DNA from: Serratia odorifera
Lineage (GTDB): Bacteria; Pseudomonadota; Gammaproteobacteria; Enterobacterales; Enterobacteriaceae
DNA length: 64,000 nucleotides
Assembly (NCBI RefSeq): GCF_900635445.1
Contig: NZ_LR134117.1
Location: 3,224,001-3,288,000 of the forward strand
Reading direction: 5' to 3'
Shown here: one piece after another, positions 35,339-45,610 of the stretch
Layout: every line of letters begins with the position of its first letter
How positions within the stretch are numbered: the stretch's first letter is position 1
Notes under the pieces: model-generated
What the model was told of the DNA's origin: nothing
Seen by the model: the letters and a program-made list of their open reading frames with translations, nothing else
Databases searched by the model: none
Made by a program: the position numbers and the translations under genes

Positions 35339-36506
35339 TCAGTCGAACAGCTGTTCCGGCAGCTCGGCCAGGTACAGTGCCGGCTTTCCTTCTACGTCCG
35401 AGGTAAACAGCACCTGGCGGTCATCGGGTGTAAAGGACGGATGCGGATGGGTAACCTGACGATCGCCGTCCAGCACGCGCCACGAACTGTTATGCGCCGC
35501 CAGCCGCGCCTGACGGCGACGTTTGGCATCGAACACGTACAGCCACGGATCGTTTTGAATGCTATAGCCCTGCGCATCCTGTACATCGACCGGGGTACCA
35601 GAACCATCACCGACCAGCAGACTGCCGTCATGGTTGCTCATCAGGTGTGAGCAGGCCGGCATTTCCATCAGCACTTCATCGCTGCCGCTTTGCGGGTCAA
35701 AGCGGCAAATATGACGCTGCTGGCGGCCTTTCATATAGGAAACGTACATCAGCGCCGAGCCGTCCGGTACCCAGAATTCGTGCGTGCAGCTTTCACCTTC
35801 GGCATGGGTTTTCACTTTGCGCAGTTGGCTGCCGTCTTCATTAAATCAACCACATGCGGGCGTCGACCCGATCGTGCGGCCCCTCATGGCAGAACGCCAC
35901 GCAGCTATCGTCATTGGGACGGTAAATTGGATGCCCGAGCCAGGTGGCGGCTTGGTGGATAACCGTGGCTTTGCCGCTGTGAAGATCGACGCGCAGCAGG
36001 CGACAACGTGGTTTTTTAGTAAAGAAGGTATGGAACACCTGCCAGTCGGTCAGCGGCATCCAGTCGCGGCGATCGATTTCTATGCCCACCAGGCTGGTGC
36101 ATTCGCTGTTAGCCACCCAGGTGCCGTAACCGACCCATTCCTCCGGTACGCGGTACACGGTGCTTTCCTCCTGCGTGCTCAGCGTCACCCGCCGCAGCTC
36201 CCGTTCGTTTTTAACGTAATACAAAAAGCGGTCATCCGGCGATAAAAAGCCGCCAAAGGTATTGTCACCGGCGCCTTCTGTCAGCTGCACCGCCTGCCGT
36301 TGCTGCCGGTCCAGCAGGTAATAGTTGCGATGGCCGTCAAATTCAGCCGCGAACAGCAGTTGGCGGCCATCCTGGGTAAAGCACTTTTGATAGAAGTAAT
36401 TGCGATGGCATAGCACCTCCGGCGGGGTGAGGCGCGTAACGCGCGCGCCGGTGCCAGGATCGGTAAACGAGTGAAAATCTAGATTGATGACAGAACCTTT
36501 CGCCAC
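35339..36506 (-). pseudogene. ogl: Oligogalacturonate lyase, frameshifted
   Basis: Starts MAKGSVINLDFHSFTDP and follows Dickeya Ogl, a cytoplasmic seven-bladed beta-propeller (PL22) that splits unsaturated digalacturonate into two molecules of 5-keto-4-deoxyuronate. Conserved pieces include VLCHRNYFYQKCFT, WLGHPIYRP, SCTHEFWVPDG and HPHPSFTPDD, with metal-binding histidines. The frame breaks at RMWLI: one extra A in the plus-strand AAA at 35843-35845 creates a stop; its removal gives RMWLINEDGSQLRKV and a 388-residue protein, exactly the family length. Divergent from the oligogalacturonide transporter, with a KdgR box in between. Confidence 0.9.
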
Positions 36507-36560
36507 AATGGCCTCCTTGGTGCTGCCGGCGTCGCGCCCGGCATTGGGTGAAATCTACAA

Positions 36561-36580
36561 AATTGAAACAATGTTTCATT
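36561..36580. promoter_or_regulatory. KdgR-like operator between ogl and the GPH transporter
   Basis: AATTGAAACAATGTTTCATT is a near-perfect palindrome that matches the KdgR consensus (AATRAAAYNNYRTTTYATT). It lies about 55 bases upstream of ogl. A weaker copy (AAATGAAACACCGGTTCAAT) occurs at about 36771-36790 just before the transporter ATG. KdgR represses pectin genes until keto-deoxygluconate accumulates. Confidence 0.72.
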
Positions 36581-36811
36581 TTGATTTGGAATCATACCCA
36601 AATTAATCAATGCGCCAATCGGGCCGGCTAATTTATGCGATGTGGTTCTCATAATTACCGTTTACCGTTACCTAGGTCGCAAAATTAATTTAAAAAATTG
36701 TTCAGATTCCCTTACGTGATATTCATCACATCAATCCCTGTGCTTGTCAGTATAAAACGGTCTACCTATAAAAATGAAACACCGGTTCAATTATACAAAG
36801 AGAACAGTCTG

Positions 36812-38381
36812 ATGATAACGAAAGGTGTGCAACCTCTGGGCAGGTCGGTGACGTTGGGGCATCAGTTGGCTTACGGCGGCGGAAATTTGCTTGGCAGCGG
36901 GGCGCTGGCGATCAGCGGTGCCTGGTTATTGTATTTTTATACTACCTTCTGTGGCTTGACGCTGCTTGAGGCGTCGTTCATCTTTTCCGTGGCCAGCGTC
37001 ATCGACGCGATAAGCAACCCGGTCATGGGGTATCTGACCGATAACTTCGGCCATACCTGGCTTGGCAAGCGCTTCGGCCGGCGGCGATTCTTTGTGTTGA
37101 TCGGCGCGCCGCTGATGCTGTTCTACCCGCTGCTATGGGTGGAGGGCTTCGGCTTTTGGTATTACCTGTCGACCTACGTCATTTTTGAATTGATCTACAC
37201 CTCGGTGATGGTGCCTTACGAAACCCTGGCCACCGAAATGACCGACGATTTTGCCGTACGCTCCAAACTGACCGGTTACAAGGCGATTTTCGGCAAGATG
37301 GCCAACTTCCTGGCGGCCTTTATTCCGGGGCAATTCATTCTGTTGTATGGCAAAGAGTCGGCTCAGCCGTTTCTGTATACCGGCATCACCTATGGCCTGA
37401 TTCTATTTATTGCCGTTGGCATGTTGTATCGCTATTCCTGGGAGCGTAAGGACGACGGCCTCGCCGTGGCACCGGCCAAACGTTCGCTGATGAAAACGCT
37501 GGTTTCGCTGGCGCGTGACATGCAGTCGACCTTTTACCTGCGCGTATTCCGCAAGCATCTGGGCATGTATCTGTTCGGCTTTGGCGCCGAATGGCTATTC
37601 GCCTCGGTCTTCACCTATTACGTGATTTTCGTCCTGCAGTACGATCCGGCTATTCTGGCGGGGTTGAACAGCCTGAACGCCATGCTGCAGCTGTTTTCCA
37701 CTGCGGTATTTATTGGCCTATGCGTGAAAAAAGGCTTCAGCAAACCCTACAGCTGGGCGCTCCGGTATCGTGATATTTTCCGTAGGCTGCTATTCATTGC
37801 TGCATTTCTTCGATCTGCCAACGCATATCGCCACTATAGCGATTATAGGGATTACCGTGCTGTTCGGTCTCGGCACCGGCGGGGTGTATTACATCCCGTG
37901 GACGGTGTATACCTTCCTGGCCGACGTGGACGAAGTGTTTACCGGTCGCCGTCGCGAGGGGATTTACGCCGGCGCGATGACCTTTTCCGGCAAGATTGTG
38001 CGTTCTATCATCGTGTTTACCATGGGGGCGATCCTCAGTTATTACGGCTTCCAGTCCAAATCGCATACTCAGCCGGAGACGGCGATCGTGGCGATCTCCT
38101 GGGTATTCTTTGCCGGCGTGGTGATCCTGGCGCTGGTGGCGATTCTATTCAGCAGCCAAATGACGCTTAACCGCCAAACCCACCGCGTGGTGCTGGACGA
38201 AGTCGCACGCATCAAAGCCGGCGGTCAATTGGCTGATATTACTCCAGAAGCGCGGGCGGTGATCGAAAAGCTGGTTGGTCTGCCGTATGAACAATGCTGG
38301 GGTAACAGCAAAATCTGTCAGAAAATGAACATCATTCCTGAAGCCAGCGTGGCCAATCCGGCAGCGGCCTCCCAGAGCTGA
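36812..38381 (+). pseudogene. togT: GPH-family oligogalacturonide:cation symporter (TogT-like), frameshifted
   Basis: A 12-TM glycoside-pentoside-hexuronide transporter: GHQLAYGGGNLLGSGAL, the DAISNPVMGYLTDN motif and LGKRFGRRRFFVLIGAPLM are diagnostic. Similar to TogT of Dickeya, which imports oligogalacturonides. The frame breaks near 37762, where one extra C changes SWALGIVIFSVG; downstream LFGLGTGGVYYIPWTVYTFL continues in the other frame. Repaired length is 522 residues. ATG 36812 is used because the family N-terminus begins there. Divergent from ogl and followed by the PL9 lyase gene. Confidence 0.86.
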
Positions 38382-38405
38382 TCCTTCGTTAAACCCGATC
38401 TGAAA

Positions 38406-38431
38406 CGTCCTCGCCCCTTTGGGGGAGGACG
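38406..38431 (+). other. Stem-loop between the GPH transporter and PL9 lyase genes
   Basis: CGTCCTC and GAGGACG flank GCCCC-TTT-GGGG, giving a strong 11-bp hairpin with one bulged G. There is no T-run, so it may stabilise the upstream mRNA end or attenuate, and it hides nothing of the downstream ribosome-binding site (AAAGGAAAG). Confidence 0.5.
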
Positions 38432-38454
38432 GCTATCGCCTAAAGGAAAGTACG

Positions 38455-40517
38455 ATGAATAGCGTGTTTCGCAGGTTCTGCCTGACGGCGGTCCTGCTCG
38501 GCCAGAGCGCCGTTGTCACGTCAGCGGCGGCAAAGGAGGTGGTCTGGCAGGCAATCACCTTTGGTCAGTCTAGCGACGTCAATTTCGCCACTAACGTACT
38601 GCCGAAAAAAGTCGGCACTAATCAGGTAACCGATGCTCACGGGCATCCATTCGCCGCCGGTGTGCTGCGAATGCCGTTCAGCATCGAAAGTCGTGGTGGC
38701 AAGATAGGTAACAGCCACGATGGGTTGACCTATTACTACACCTATGTGCCGGCTCAGAGTAACGCATTGCTCGAGGCGGACATTACCGTCGATCAGTTCG
38801 GTCCGGAAACGGGGCGCATTGCCAGCCGGACAGGAGGGGGCAGGCCTATTGATGCGCGATATTATCGGTAAGCCGCGACTGACGCGAGTGCAACCGGGTT
38901 ATGAAGAGTTCCCGGCGGCCTCCAACATGGTGATGAACGCCATCATCACGCAGGACAAAACCGATAATAAGCGGGTGCAAATGATGCTGATTGATCGTCA
39001 TGGCGTCACCCAGTCCTGGGGCAACGCCGGTGTGAAAATCCGTCGTCAGGGTTACCAACCGGCGATCGACCTGGCCAAAACGCCGCGGCTGCGGCTACGG
39101 TTGCAGCGTACCAATGACGGCTTTGTCGCCGCCTATGCGCCATATGGTAGCGACAATTGGGGTTAGCCAGACGGTCGACGATGCACAACGTGTTACGGTG
39201 CAGGATGCACAAGGCTACTACGTGGGCTTTTTTGCCGCTCGCAATGCGCGTATTACGGTGCATCAGGCCCGATTGACGCTCAGCGACGCACGGCCGGCAC
39301 CGGCCAAACCGTGGGTGGCGGCACGCATACCGACGCGTATCGAAATTGCCTCCGCGCCGGTGAGCGCCGGTGACGACTACCTGTTCCAGATGCGCAGTAA
39401 TGAAGACGGGGTACTGACGCTCAGTCAGGACGGCAAACTGGTAGCGACCCAACACGGATTGCAAGCCGGGGAGATGCTGTCTCTGCGCCTGGCGTTAACG
39501 TCGATGTCCACGCGGTTGAACTACCATTTTGTCACGCGCAGCGGTCACAACGTCAGCGATAGCCTGGTGGTGGATAAAAAGACTTATGCCGATGCGGTCA
39601 ACCTGTATGTTTCACCGCATGGCAGCGCCAGCAACGACGGCAGTCGGCAAAAGCCGCTGGACTTCGCCAGCGCGGCGCTGGCGCTGGCTCCCGGCGGTGT
39701 TTTATGGCTGGCAGATGGCGATTATCCGCAGATCACCATACCGGCGACCGCCAGCGGTACGCCTCAACAGGCCAAGAAATTGCGGCCGCTGGGGCACCAT
39801 GCGGTCTTCCACGGCATCAATTTGCAGGCCAGCTACTGGGACATACAGGGGATTAGCGTGACCGGCAAGAGTTTCAATATTGCCGGCAGCCATAACCACA
39901 TTGATCGGGTGGTGGTGCATCACGCCGACGATAGCGGCATCTGGATCGCCTCGCCTGAAGGCATTGGCCGCGCCTTATGGGCCAGCCATAATCTGATTTC
40001 GAATTCACAGTCCTATGCCAACCAGGATCCCGGCATGATCAACGCCGATGGTTTTGCGGTAAAAATGCGGGTTGGCGAAGGGAATCGCCTGGTGGCCTGC
40101 TTTGCTCACGATAACATCGACGATGGTTTCGATCTGTTTAACAAGATCGAGGATGGCCCCAATGGCCGGGTAACCATCGAAAACAGCATTGCGCTGCGCA
40201 ATACCAATAACGGCTTCAAGCTGGGCGGCGAAGGTTTACCAGTGGCTCATCAGGTCAGCAACAGTCTGGCGATGGAAAATGGCATGGACGGCTTTAGCGA
40301 TAACTTTAATCCAGGCCAGTTACGGCTCAATAATAATGTCGCCATCGATAATCGGCGTTTTAACTATATTTTCCGCCCCGGCCCCTATAGTACGCCAGAC
40401 AGGCAGGGCATATTCAAGGGTAACGTTTCGTTACGCAGTAAACCGGGGAAATACCCGGATGTGCTGAACGGTAATATTGCCGATGACAATCGCTTTATGC
40501 TGGCAGAGATTAAATAG
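38455..40517 (+). pseudogene. pelX: PL9-family (exo)polygalacturonate lyase, PelX-like, two frameshifts
   Basis: Starts with a signal peptide (RRFCLTAVLLGQSAVVTSAAA). The C-terminal half is a right-handed beta-helix pectate lyase of family PL9, with ANQDPGMINADGFAVKMRVG, CFAHDNIDDGFDLFNKIEDG and NPGQLRLNNNVAIDN; aspartates in these repeats bind calcium and a lysine acts as base. The N-terminal part resembles Dickeya PelX, the periplasmic exopolygalacturonate lyase. Two extra G residues, in G-runs at 38811-38814 and 39159-39162, break the frame; removing both yields 686 residues. It would feed oligogalacturonides to the transporter and ogl product. Confidence 0.87.
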
Positions 40518-40590
40518 TTGTCAGCTTCAGTAAGTTGATTGGCGCTGTTTATTTAAAAAATATTATTTCAATATCTTTGGGGATCCAGTA

Positions 40591-41271
40591 ATGAAAAAAC
40601 AGACTTTATTGATCTGCGGCCTGCTGCTGGCTTCAGTTCAGGCTTCGGCAGTTACCCTCGATGTGCGGCATGAATGGTTTGACGATAGTAAGGCGCACAA
40701 AGACCGCGCGCTGGTGTCCCATCGCTTCGCCAACGGCGTCGGGTTTTCGCTGGAGGCAAAATGGAAATCCGGCGGCGACAACAGCAACAAAGCATTCAAC
40801 AATATGGTCAGCAACGGCACGGAAAGCACCATCAGTTACCAATACAAACTGAATCCGCAATGGTTTATTCAACCCGGTTTTACCTTGGAATCAACTGACG
40901 ATAAGAGTATTTACAAACCGTATTTCACCAGCGGTTATACCTTTGATAACGGTATTTATCTCAATGGACGCTATCGCTATGAATATACCCGCGAGAATGA
41001 AGCGGACAAAAACGATGTTAAAACCAATCGCGGCGAGTTTTGGCTTGGTTACCGTTATCAGAACTGGCGTTTTGAATATAACTATATTTACAAACACAGC
41101 GACCAGATCCGCTTTGACAATAAGAAATGGGATTATGAATACAATTTTAAAACGCAGTGGAGCTATGACGCACATTGGGCGCCGTATGCCGAGGTGGGCA
41201 ACGTCAGCGTCAGCAAGACCAGCGATGAGCGGCAAACCCGACTGCGGGTCGGAGTGCAATACAGTTTTTAA
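40591..41271 (+). CDS. kdgM: KdgM-family oligogalacturonate-specific porin
   Basis: 226 residues with a signal peptide (KKQTLLICGLLLASVQASA), then alternating aromatic-rich beta strands starting VTLDVRHEWFDDSKAHKDRA and ending VGVQYSF with a terminal phenylalanine, as outer-membrane barrels do. KdgM forms a 12-stranded channel for oligogalacturonides with an arginine-lined pore. The location after the lyase gene fits. The 70-base upstream gap is AT-rich and may hold a weak KdgR site. GGGATCC precedes the ATG; the ribosome-binding site is GGGG at about 40577. Confidence 0.92.
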   Translation: MKKQTLLICGLLLASVQASAVTLDVRHEWFDDSKAHKDRALVSHRFANGVGFSLEAKWKSGGDNSNKAFNNMVSNGTESTISYQYKLNPQWFIQPGFTLESTDDKSIYKPYFTSGYTFDNGIYLNGRYRYEYTRENEADKNDVKTNRGEFWLGYRYQNWRFEYNYIYKHSDQIRFDNKKWDYEYNFKTQWSYDAHWAPYAEVGNVSVSKTSDERQTRLRVGVQYSF

Positions 41272-41311
41272 TCACGGATGGTCATCGTTCTATGGTCTTT
41301 GGTTTTATTTA

Positions 41312-41334
41312 AAATAAAACTATGTTTTGATTTT
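41312..41334. promoter_or_regulatory. KdgR-like operator upstream of kduD
   Basis: AATAAAACTATGTTTTGATT matches the KdgR consensus with few deviations. It lies about 160 bases upstream of kduD and shortly after kdgM. Confidence 0.55.
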
Positions 41335-41491
41335 GTTGATCAGCGTCAGCATAAACGATAGACTTTCTTCATCATCACGGTTCGGCGGCGTTGAGCGCGT
41401 CGCCGTGGGTAGCAACGGCGGCAGTACGGGTGGTGAGCCGCGCATCCCTCTTCGACACAGGCGTAGGCGCCTTGAGCACAAAGGAAACAGT

Positions 41492-42253
41492 ATGATTCTC
41501 GATAATTTTGCATTGCAGGGTAAGGTGGCGATCGTGACCGGGTGTGATACCGGTCTGGGACAGGGCATGGCGATCGGGCTGGCGCAGGCGGGTTGCGATA
41601 TCGTCGGTATCAACCTGGTTGAGCCGCAGGAAACCATCGCCAAAGTGACCGAGCTGGGCCGCCGTTTTCTCAGCCTGCAGGCCGATCTTGGTTCACTGGA
41701 GGTGCTGCCTGCGTTGTTGGAGCGTGCGCTGGCCGAGTTCGGCCATATCGATATTCTGGTCAACAATGCCGGCATCATCCGCCGTCAGGATGCGCTGGAA
41801 TTCAGCGAAAAAGACTGGGATGAGGTGATGAACCTGAACATCAAAACGGTGTTCTTCCTGTCGCAGGCGGTAGCACGCCAGTTTATTGCTCAGGGGCGCG
41901 GCGGCAAAATCATCAATATTGCGTCTATGCTGTCTTATCAGGGTGGCATTCGCGTGCCTTCCTATACCGCGTCAAAAAGTGCGGTGATGGGGGTAACGCG
42001 TCTGCTGGCCAACGAATGGGCCAGCCACGGCATCAACGTCAACGCGCTGGCGCCGGGCTATATGGCCACCAACAACACGCAACAGCTGCGTGACGACGAA
42101 GCGCGCAGCGCAGCGATCCTGGAGCGTATTCCAGCGGGGCGCTGGGGGCTGCCGCAAGATTTGATGGGGCCGGTGGTGTTCTTGGCATCACCCGCTTCCG
42201 ATTACATCAACGGTTTTACCCTGGCAGTGGATGGCGGCTGGTTAGCCCGTTAA
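41492..42253 (+). CDS. kduD: 2-dehydro-3-deoxy-D-gluconate 5-dehydrogenase (KduD)
   Basis: A 253-residue SDR with cofactor motif TGCDTGLGQGMA, NNAG at ILVNNAGIIRRQD, catalytic Ser in NIASMLSYQGG, and YxxxK in YTASKSAV. IRRQDALEFSEKDWDEVMNLN and MATNNTQQLRDDEAR are characteristic of KduD. It reduces 2,5-diketo-3-deoxygluconate (from 5-keto-4-deoxyuronate) to KDG. The ATG at 41492 follows AAAGGAA. KduI, the isomerase usually adjacent, is not in this window. Confidence 0.95.
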   Translation: MILDNFALQGKVAIVTGCDTGLGQGMAIGLAQAGCDIVGINLVEPQETIAKVTELGRRFLSLQADLGSLEVLPALLERALAEFGHIDILVNNAGIIRRQDALEFSEKDWDEVMNLNIKTVFFLSQAVARQFIAQGRGGKIINIASMLSYQGGIRVPSYTASKSAVMGVTRLLANEWASHGINVNALAPGYMATNNTQQLRDDEARSAAILERIPAGRWGLPQDLMGPVVFLASPASDYINGFTLAVDGGWLAR

Positions 42254-42291
42254 CCCTGCATGACACCCATCGATTTTAGAGAGAGGAAACC

Positions 42292-42936
42292 ATGAATATT
42301 GCGCTGATGATGGAAAACAGCCAGGCCGGCAAAAATGCGCTGGTGCTGGAACAACTGCAGGCCGTTGCCGCTGACAATCAGGATGCGGTGTTCAACGTGG
42401 GCATGAGTGACGAACAGGATCACCATTTGACCTACATTCATCTGGGCATTATGGCCAGCATTCTGTTGAATGCCGAAGCGGTGGACTTTGTCGTCACCGG
42501 CTGTGGCACCGGGCAGGGGGCCTTGATGTCGTTGAATATCCACCCCGGCGTGGTGTGCGGTTACTGCATCGATCCGGCTGACGCCTTTCTGTTTGCCCAG
42601 ATCAACAACGGCAATGCGCTGTCGCTGCCGTTTGCCAAAGGCTTTGGCTGGGGCGCGGAGCTCAACGTGCGTTATATCTTTGAAAAAGCCTTCACCGGCC
42701 GCAAGGGCGAAGGGTATCCGGTCGAGCGTAAAGAGCCACAGGTGCGTAACGCCGGTATTCTGAATCAGGTAAAACGCGCGGTGATGAAAGACGACTATCT
42801 TGCTACGCTGCGCGCCATTGATCCTGAACTGGTCAAGACGGCGGTGGGTGGCGAGCGCTTCCAGCGTTGCCTGTTCGAGCACGGCAAAAAGCCCGAGATC
42901 GTGGCTTTCGTCAAGGATGTGCTGCAAATAGCCTGA
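42292..42936 (+). CDS. RpiB/LacA/LacB-family sugar-phosphate isomerase (SpiX-like)
   Basis: 214 residues. The RpiB-like N-terminal core has NIALMMENSQAGKN, and FVVTGCGTGQGALMSLN carries the catalytic cysteine-containing loop; a longer C-terminal part (EKAFTGRKGEGYPVERKEPQVR) is specific to the subgroup found next to kduD in pectinolytic enterobacteria, called SpiX in Dickeya. Its substrate has not been firmly established as far as I know; an isomerisation in uronate catabolism is inferred from the location. It follows kduD by 38 bases with GAGAGGAAA before the ATG, and ends at a terminator. Confidence 0.82.
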   Translation: MNIALMMENSQAGKNALVLEQLQAVAADNQDAVFNVGMSDEQDHHLTYIHLGIMASILLNAEAVDFVVTGCGTGQGALMSLNIHPGVVCGYCIDPADAFLFAQINNGNALSLPFAKGFGWGAELNVRYIFEKAFTGRKGEGYPVERKEPQVRNAGILNQVKRAVMKDDYLATLRAIDPELVKTAVGGERFQRCLFEHGKKPEIVAFVKDVLQIA

Positions 42937-42954
42937 TGAACCACCTGCAAAAGC

Positions 42955-42985
42955 CCGCTCAGTTGCTACTGGGCGGTTTTTTTTT
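42955..42985 (+). terminator. Rho-independent terminator after the isomerase gene
   Basis: CCGCTCAG pairs with CTGGGCGG (one G-T pair), loop TTGCTA, followed by nine T residues. It closes the kduD operon. Confidence 0.88.
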
Positions 42986-43050
42986 GGCTAAGAGTTGAAC
43001 CGGCCGCCGGTTTTACCTCCGGTGGCGGTTAGCGGATGCTGCCAGGCCGG

Positions 43051-43941
43051 TTATGCTGACGCCATTTGTCGCAACAGCCACTCCCGCAACGCAACCACAT
43101 CCTCCCGTTCGGCGCGATCCTCGCCGGTGACCCAGTAATAGCGCGCGCCGGGTAGCGAGCATGCAAACGGCGCGACCAATACGCCGCGTTGCAGCTGATC
43201 CTGTGCCAACAGCTGGCTGGCGATCACCACCCCTTGCCCGGCCACCGCCGCCTGTAGCGCGTGGGTTTCATCGCTAAAGCGCAGCCCGGCGTTAATATTC
43301 AGATCCGGCGGCCCGTAGAGCCGTTGCCAATGTGACCAGTCTGGCGCATCGGCGGGAACATGGCGCTGCTCGACGTGAAACAGCGTCACCGAGCGCAGAT
43401 CGTCGAGCTGCCTGATACCCAGCGTCGGGCTGGCGACCAGAATAAAGCGGTCTTCATGCAGCAGCGTGCAGGGCAAGTCGGCCTCTGGCGTTTCACGGTA
43501 GCGAATGGCGGCGTCCACCGTGTGCTGGGTCAAATCTACACGTTCAACGCTGGTGTGCAGGCGCAGATCAATCTGCGGAAACTGCGCCTTGAAATCAGCC
43601 AGACGCGGTACCAGCCAGTGGGTGAGGAAATTTGAGGTGGTGGTAACGGTGAGCGCCGGCGGCTGATTGGCATGGGCAATTTGTGCGGTGGCTTCTTCCA
43701 GCGCGGCAAAGGCGCGCTGTGTGCCGGTGTACAAGGTCTTACCCGCTGCGGTCAGGCTGACGCCCTGGGCGCTGCGCTCGCACACCCGGCACGCCAGCGA
43801 GGTTTCCAACAGCCGTATCTGATGGCTAACGGCGGTGGCGCTCACGCCGAGCTGGTCGGCTGCCCGTTTGAAGCTCAGACAGTCGGCAACGGCGTGAAAC
43901 GCGCGTAGCGCCCCCAGCGGCGGTAAACGTGGTTTTCTCAT
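43051..43941 (-). CDS. LysR-family regulator, GcvA-like
   Basis: 296 residues starting RKPRLPPLGALRAFHAVADCLSFKRAADQLGVSATAVSHQIR, the typical GcvA-subgroup HTH, with an effector domain containing VDAAIRYRETPEADLPCTLL. It is divergent from the small membrane protein gene at 44074, which may be its target. No clue to the ligand. Confidence 0.9.
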   Translation of the reverse strand: MRKPRLPPLGALRAFHAVADCLSFKRAADQLGVSATAVSHQIRLLETSLACRVCERSAQGVSLTAAGKTLYTGTQRAFAALEEATAQIAHANQPPALTVTTTSNFLTHWLVPRLADFKAQFPQIDLRLHTSVERVDLTQHTVDAAIRYRETPEADLPCTLLHEDRFILVASPTLGIRQLDDLRSVTLFHVEQRHVPADAPDWSHWQRLYGPPDLNINAGLRFSDETHALQAAVAGQGVVIASQLLAQDQLQRGVLVAPFACSLPGARYYWVTGEDRAEREDVVALREWLLRQMASA

Positions 43942-44073
43942 GCTGAGTTTTTCTCATCTATGGATGAAATCAATGACTTTGATTTGCTGATTGTAACAAA
44001 GATACCCTAAAGACATCCGAACAGAGCAAGTTAGTTTATTTCATCTTATCTCGATTGCATCGCAGGAGTCATT

Positions 44074-44661
44074 ATGCGTTTATCTTCTCAATCCGCACGT
44101 TGCCAGGCAACGCAGCAACCCCGGTTGATTGCCGGCGGCATCTTTTATAGCGGTTTGGCGGCCGAAGCGCTGTTGCTGGTGACGCTGTATGGCAGCCGTG
44201 GGCTGCTGTACGGCCTGGCGTCGTTGTTAACCTTGATGCTGGCCGCTGCCGTCGGTATCGGCACCGCCCGCTGGCGCCATGCCGGACAATTGGCGGGTAT
44301 TATGCACGGTTTCCTGATCGCCGCCGCCGGCCTGTTGCTCGTTGTGCTGGCGCTGCATGCCCAGCGTGATTGGCTGGCGCTACTGCCGGCAGTGGCGATC
44401 AGCGGCGTGGGGCAAGGCATGGTCGGCGCGGCGCTGCACCAGGGCAGCGTGCGCTCTCGGTCTGGGCAGGTACGGTTGCTGGTATATGGCCTGCTCGCAC
44501 TGCTGTCCTGCGTGCTGGTGTTGGCGATCAAACAGGCCGTCGGCGGTCTGGAAGGGCGCTGTTTCTCTTTCGCGCTATTGATCGATCTGGCGTTGTTCGG
44601 CGCATTGCTGGTGCGCATTACCCAACGCGATGTGGAAAGTGAGTTGGTGGTGGGAAAGTAA
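44074..44661 (+). CDS. Integral membrane protein, possibly a truncated MFS relative
   Basis: 195 residues with about six hydrophobic helices (GGIFYSGLAAEALLLVTLYG; GLASLLTLMLAAAVGIG; HGFLIAAAGLLLVVLALHA; LLVYGLLALLSCVLVLAIK). VAISGVGQGMVGAALHQG resembles a loop of drug-efflux MFS proteins, so it may be the remnant or half-size relative of a 14-TM transporter. A normal ATG follows a GCAGGAG ribosome-binding site, and the frame is intact. Function not assigned. Divergent from the GcvA-like regulator. Confidence 0.7.
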   Translation: MRLSSQSARCQATQQPRLIAGGIFYSGLAAEALLLVTLYGSRGLLYGLASLLTLMLAAAVGIGTARWRHAGQLAGIMHGFLIAAAGLLLVVLALHAQRDWLALLPAVAISGVGQGMVGAALHQGSVRSRSGQVRLLVYGLLALLSCVLVLAIKQAVGGLEGRCFSFALLIDLALFGALLVRITQRDVESELVVGK

Positions 44662-44821
44662 CCTGTAGCGTCGGCTGTGGTTCCCCAACCCGGATGTCGA
44701 CGCGGCTGTGGCGGAGCAGCGCCTTCAGCCGTATCGGGGAAAAGTTACAGGTTGGTATGCTGTCAAATTATTTCTGGATTTCTATCCAAACAATGCGGGC
44801 TGATTCACATAAAAAGCGGAA

Positions 44822-44862
44822 TTTGTCCGTTTCGTTCGGTTGCTTGTCTTTACAAAACATTC
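44822..44862 (+). promoter_or_regulatory. Copy 1 of a 41-bp element shared with 51180-51220
   Basis: TTTGTCCGTTTCGTTCG (17 bp) is identical in both copies and is followed at the same spacing by TGT, TTA and a conserved AACATTC. This copy lies about 65 bases upstream of the thermostable-haemolysin gene, first of the oxygenase operon. It is the likely binding site of the AraC-family regulator encoded at the other end of the cluster; that link is inference. Confidence 0.65.
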
Positions 44863-44926
44863 CTCGACACATAACCATCATTTAACATTTCACGCGGATA
44901 ACACCCGACTCCGAGGCAACCGTGAA

Positions 44927-45610
44927 ATGAGTAGCTTTCTGCACAAACAACAGCATATTGATGTATTTTCGACGCAGTTAGATATCATCCGTCGCTGTGA
45001 TGATACGGCGGAACAGGCCCGGCAATATATTGCCAATATTTATCACAACAACTATCAAGCCACCATCCAACCCAATCCCGACATCATCATCGCCAGCAAG
45101 GACAAGGTCAGCGAACAATTGGTTGCCTGCACCGGCATATCCTTCGCCACGCCCGGCCAACGTCTGTTTTCTGAACGTTATCTTGATTTACCGCTGGAGC
45201 AGGCGGTATGGCAGCAGACCGGCCACGTGCTGGCGCAGCATCAGGTGCTGGAGATCGGCGCGCTGGCTTCGGATAATCCCGCCGCCGCCGCCGATCTGAT
45301 TCGCCTGATGCCGATCATTGCCTGGTTTATGGGCAGTAAGGCGATTTTGTGCACTTCGACGCGCCGCCTGCGCAAGTTGCTGGCCTACCACCAGATTCCG
45401 TTTGCCAGGCTGGCAGACGCCTCTGCCGACCGCCTCTCGGCGCAGGAGCGTAGCGCCTGGGGGAGTTACTACGATCAGGCGCCGCAAACCGGCATTATCC
45501 TGCTGGAACAGTGCGGCCATCTGTTCAATCATTTCTGCGGCCGACTGGTGTTTTCCGAGTTTGAAAATCTGGCGCGCTTTGCGCTGACGACGGCACAGGT
45601 GGCGGCATGA
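44927..45610 (+). CDS. Thermostable haemolysin family protein (T_hemolysin, GNAT-like)
   Basis: 227 residues belonging to the family named after Vibrio thermostable haemolysin (delta-VPH). Features are NIYHNNYQATIQPNPDIIIA at the N-terminus, LEIGALASDNPAAAADLIRLM in the middle and GSYYDQAPQTGIILLEQC near the end. The LEIGALA...A-A-A-L pattern resembles an acyl-CoA-binding GNAT core, so the protein may be an acyltransferase rather than a toxin. There is no signal peptide. ATG 44927 has GAGG upstream. Its stop overlaps the start of the acyl ligase (ATGA), tying it to the downstream biosynthetic genes. Confidence 0.83.
   Translation: MSSFLHKQQHIDVFSTQLDIIRRCDDTAEQARQYIANIYHNNYQATIQPNPDIIIASKDKVSEQLVACTGISFATPGQRLFSERYLDLPLEQAVWQQTGHVLAQHQVLEIGALASDNPAAAADLIRLMPIIAWFMGSKAILCTSTRRLRKLLAYHQIPFARLADASADRLSAQERSAWGSYYDQAPQTGIILLEQCGHLFNHFCGRLVFSEFENLARFALTTAQVAA

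Noticed and set aside
44662..44821. Coding remnant before the oxygenase operon
   Set aside because: Several short frames exist but none resembles a protein; it is better treated as promoter region.
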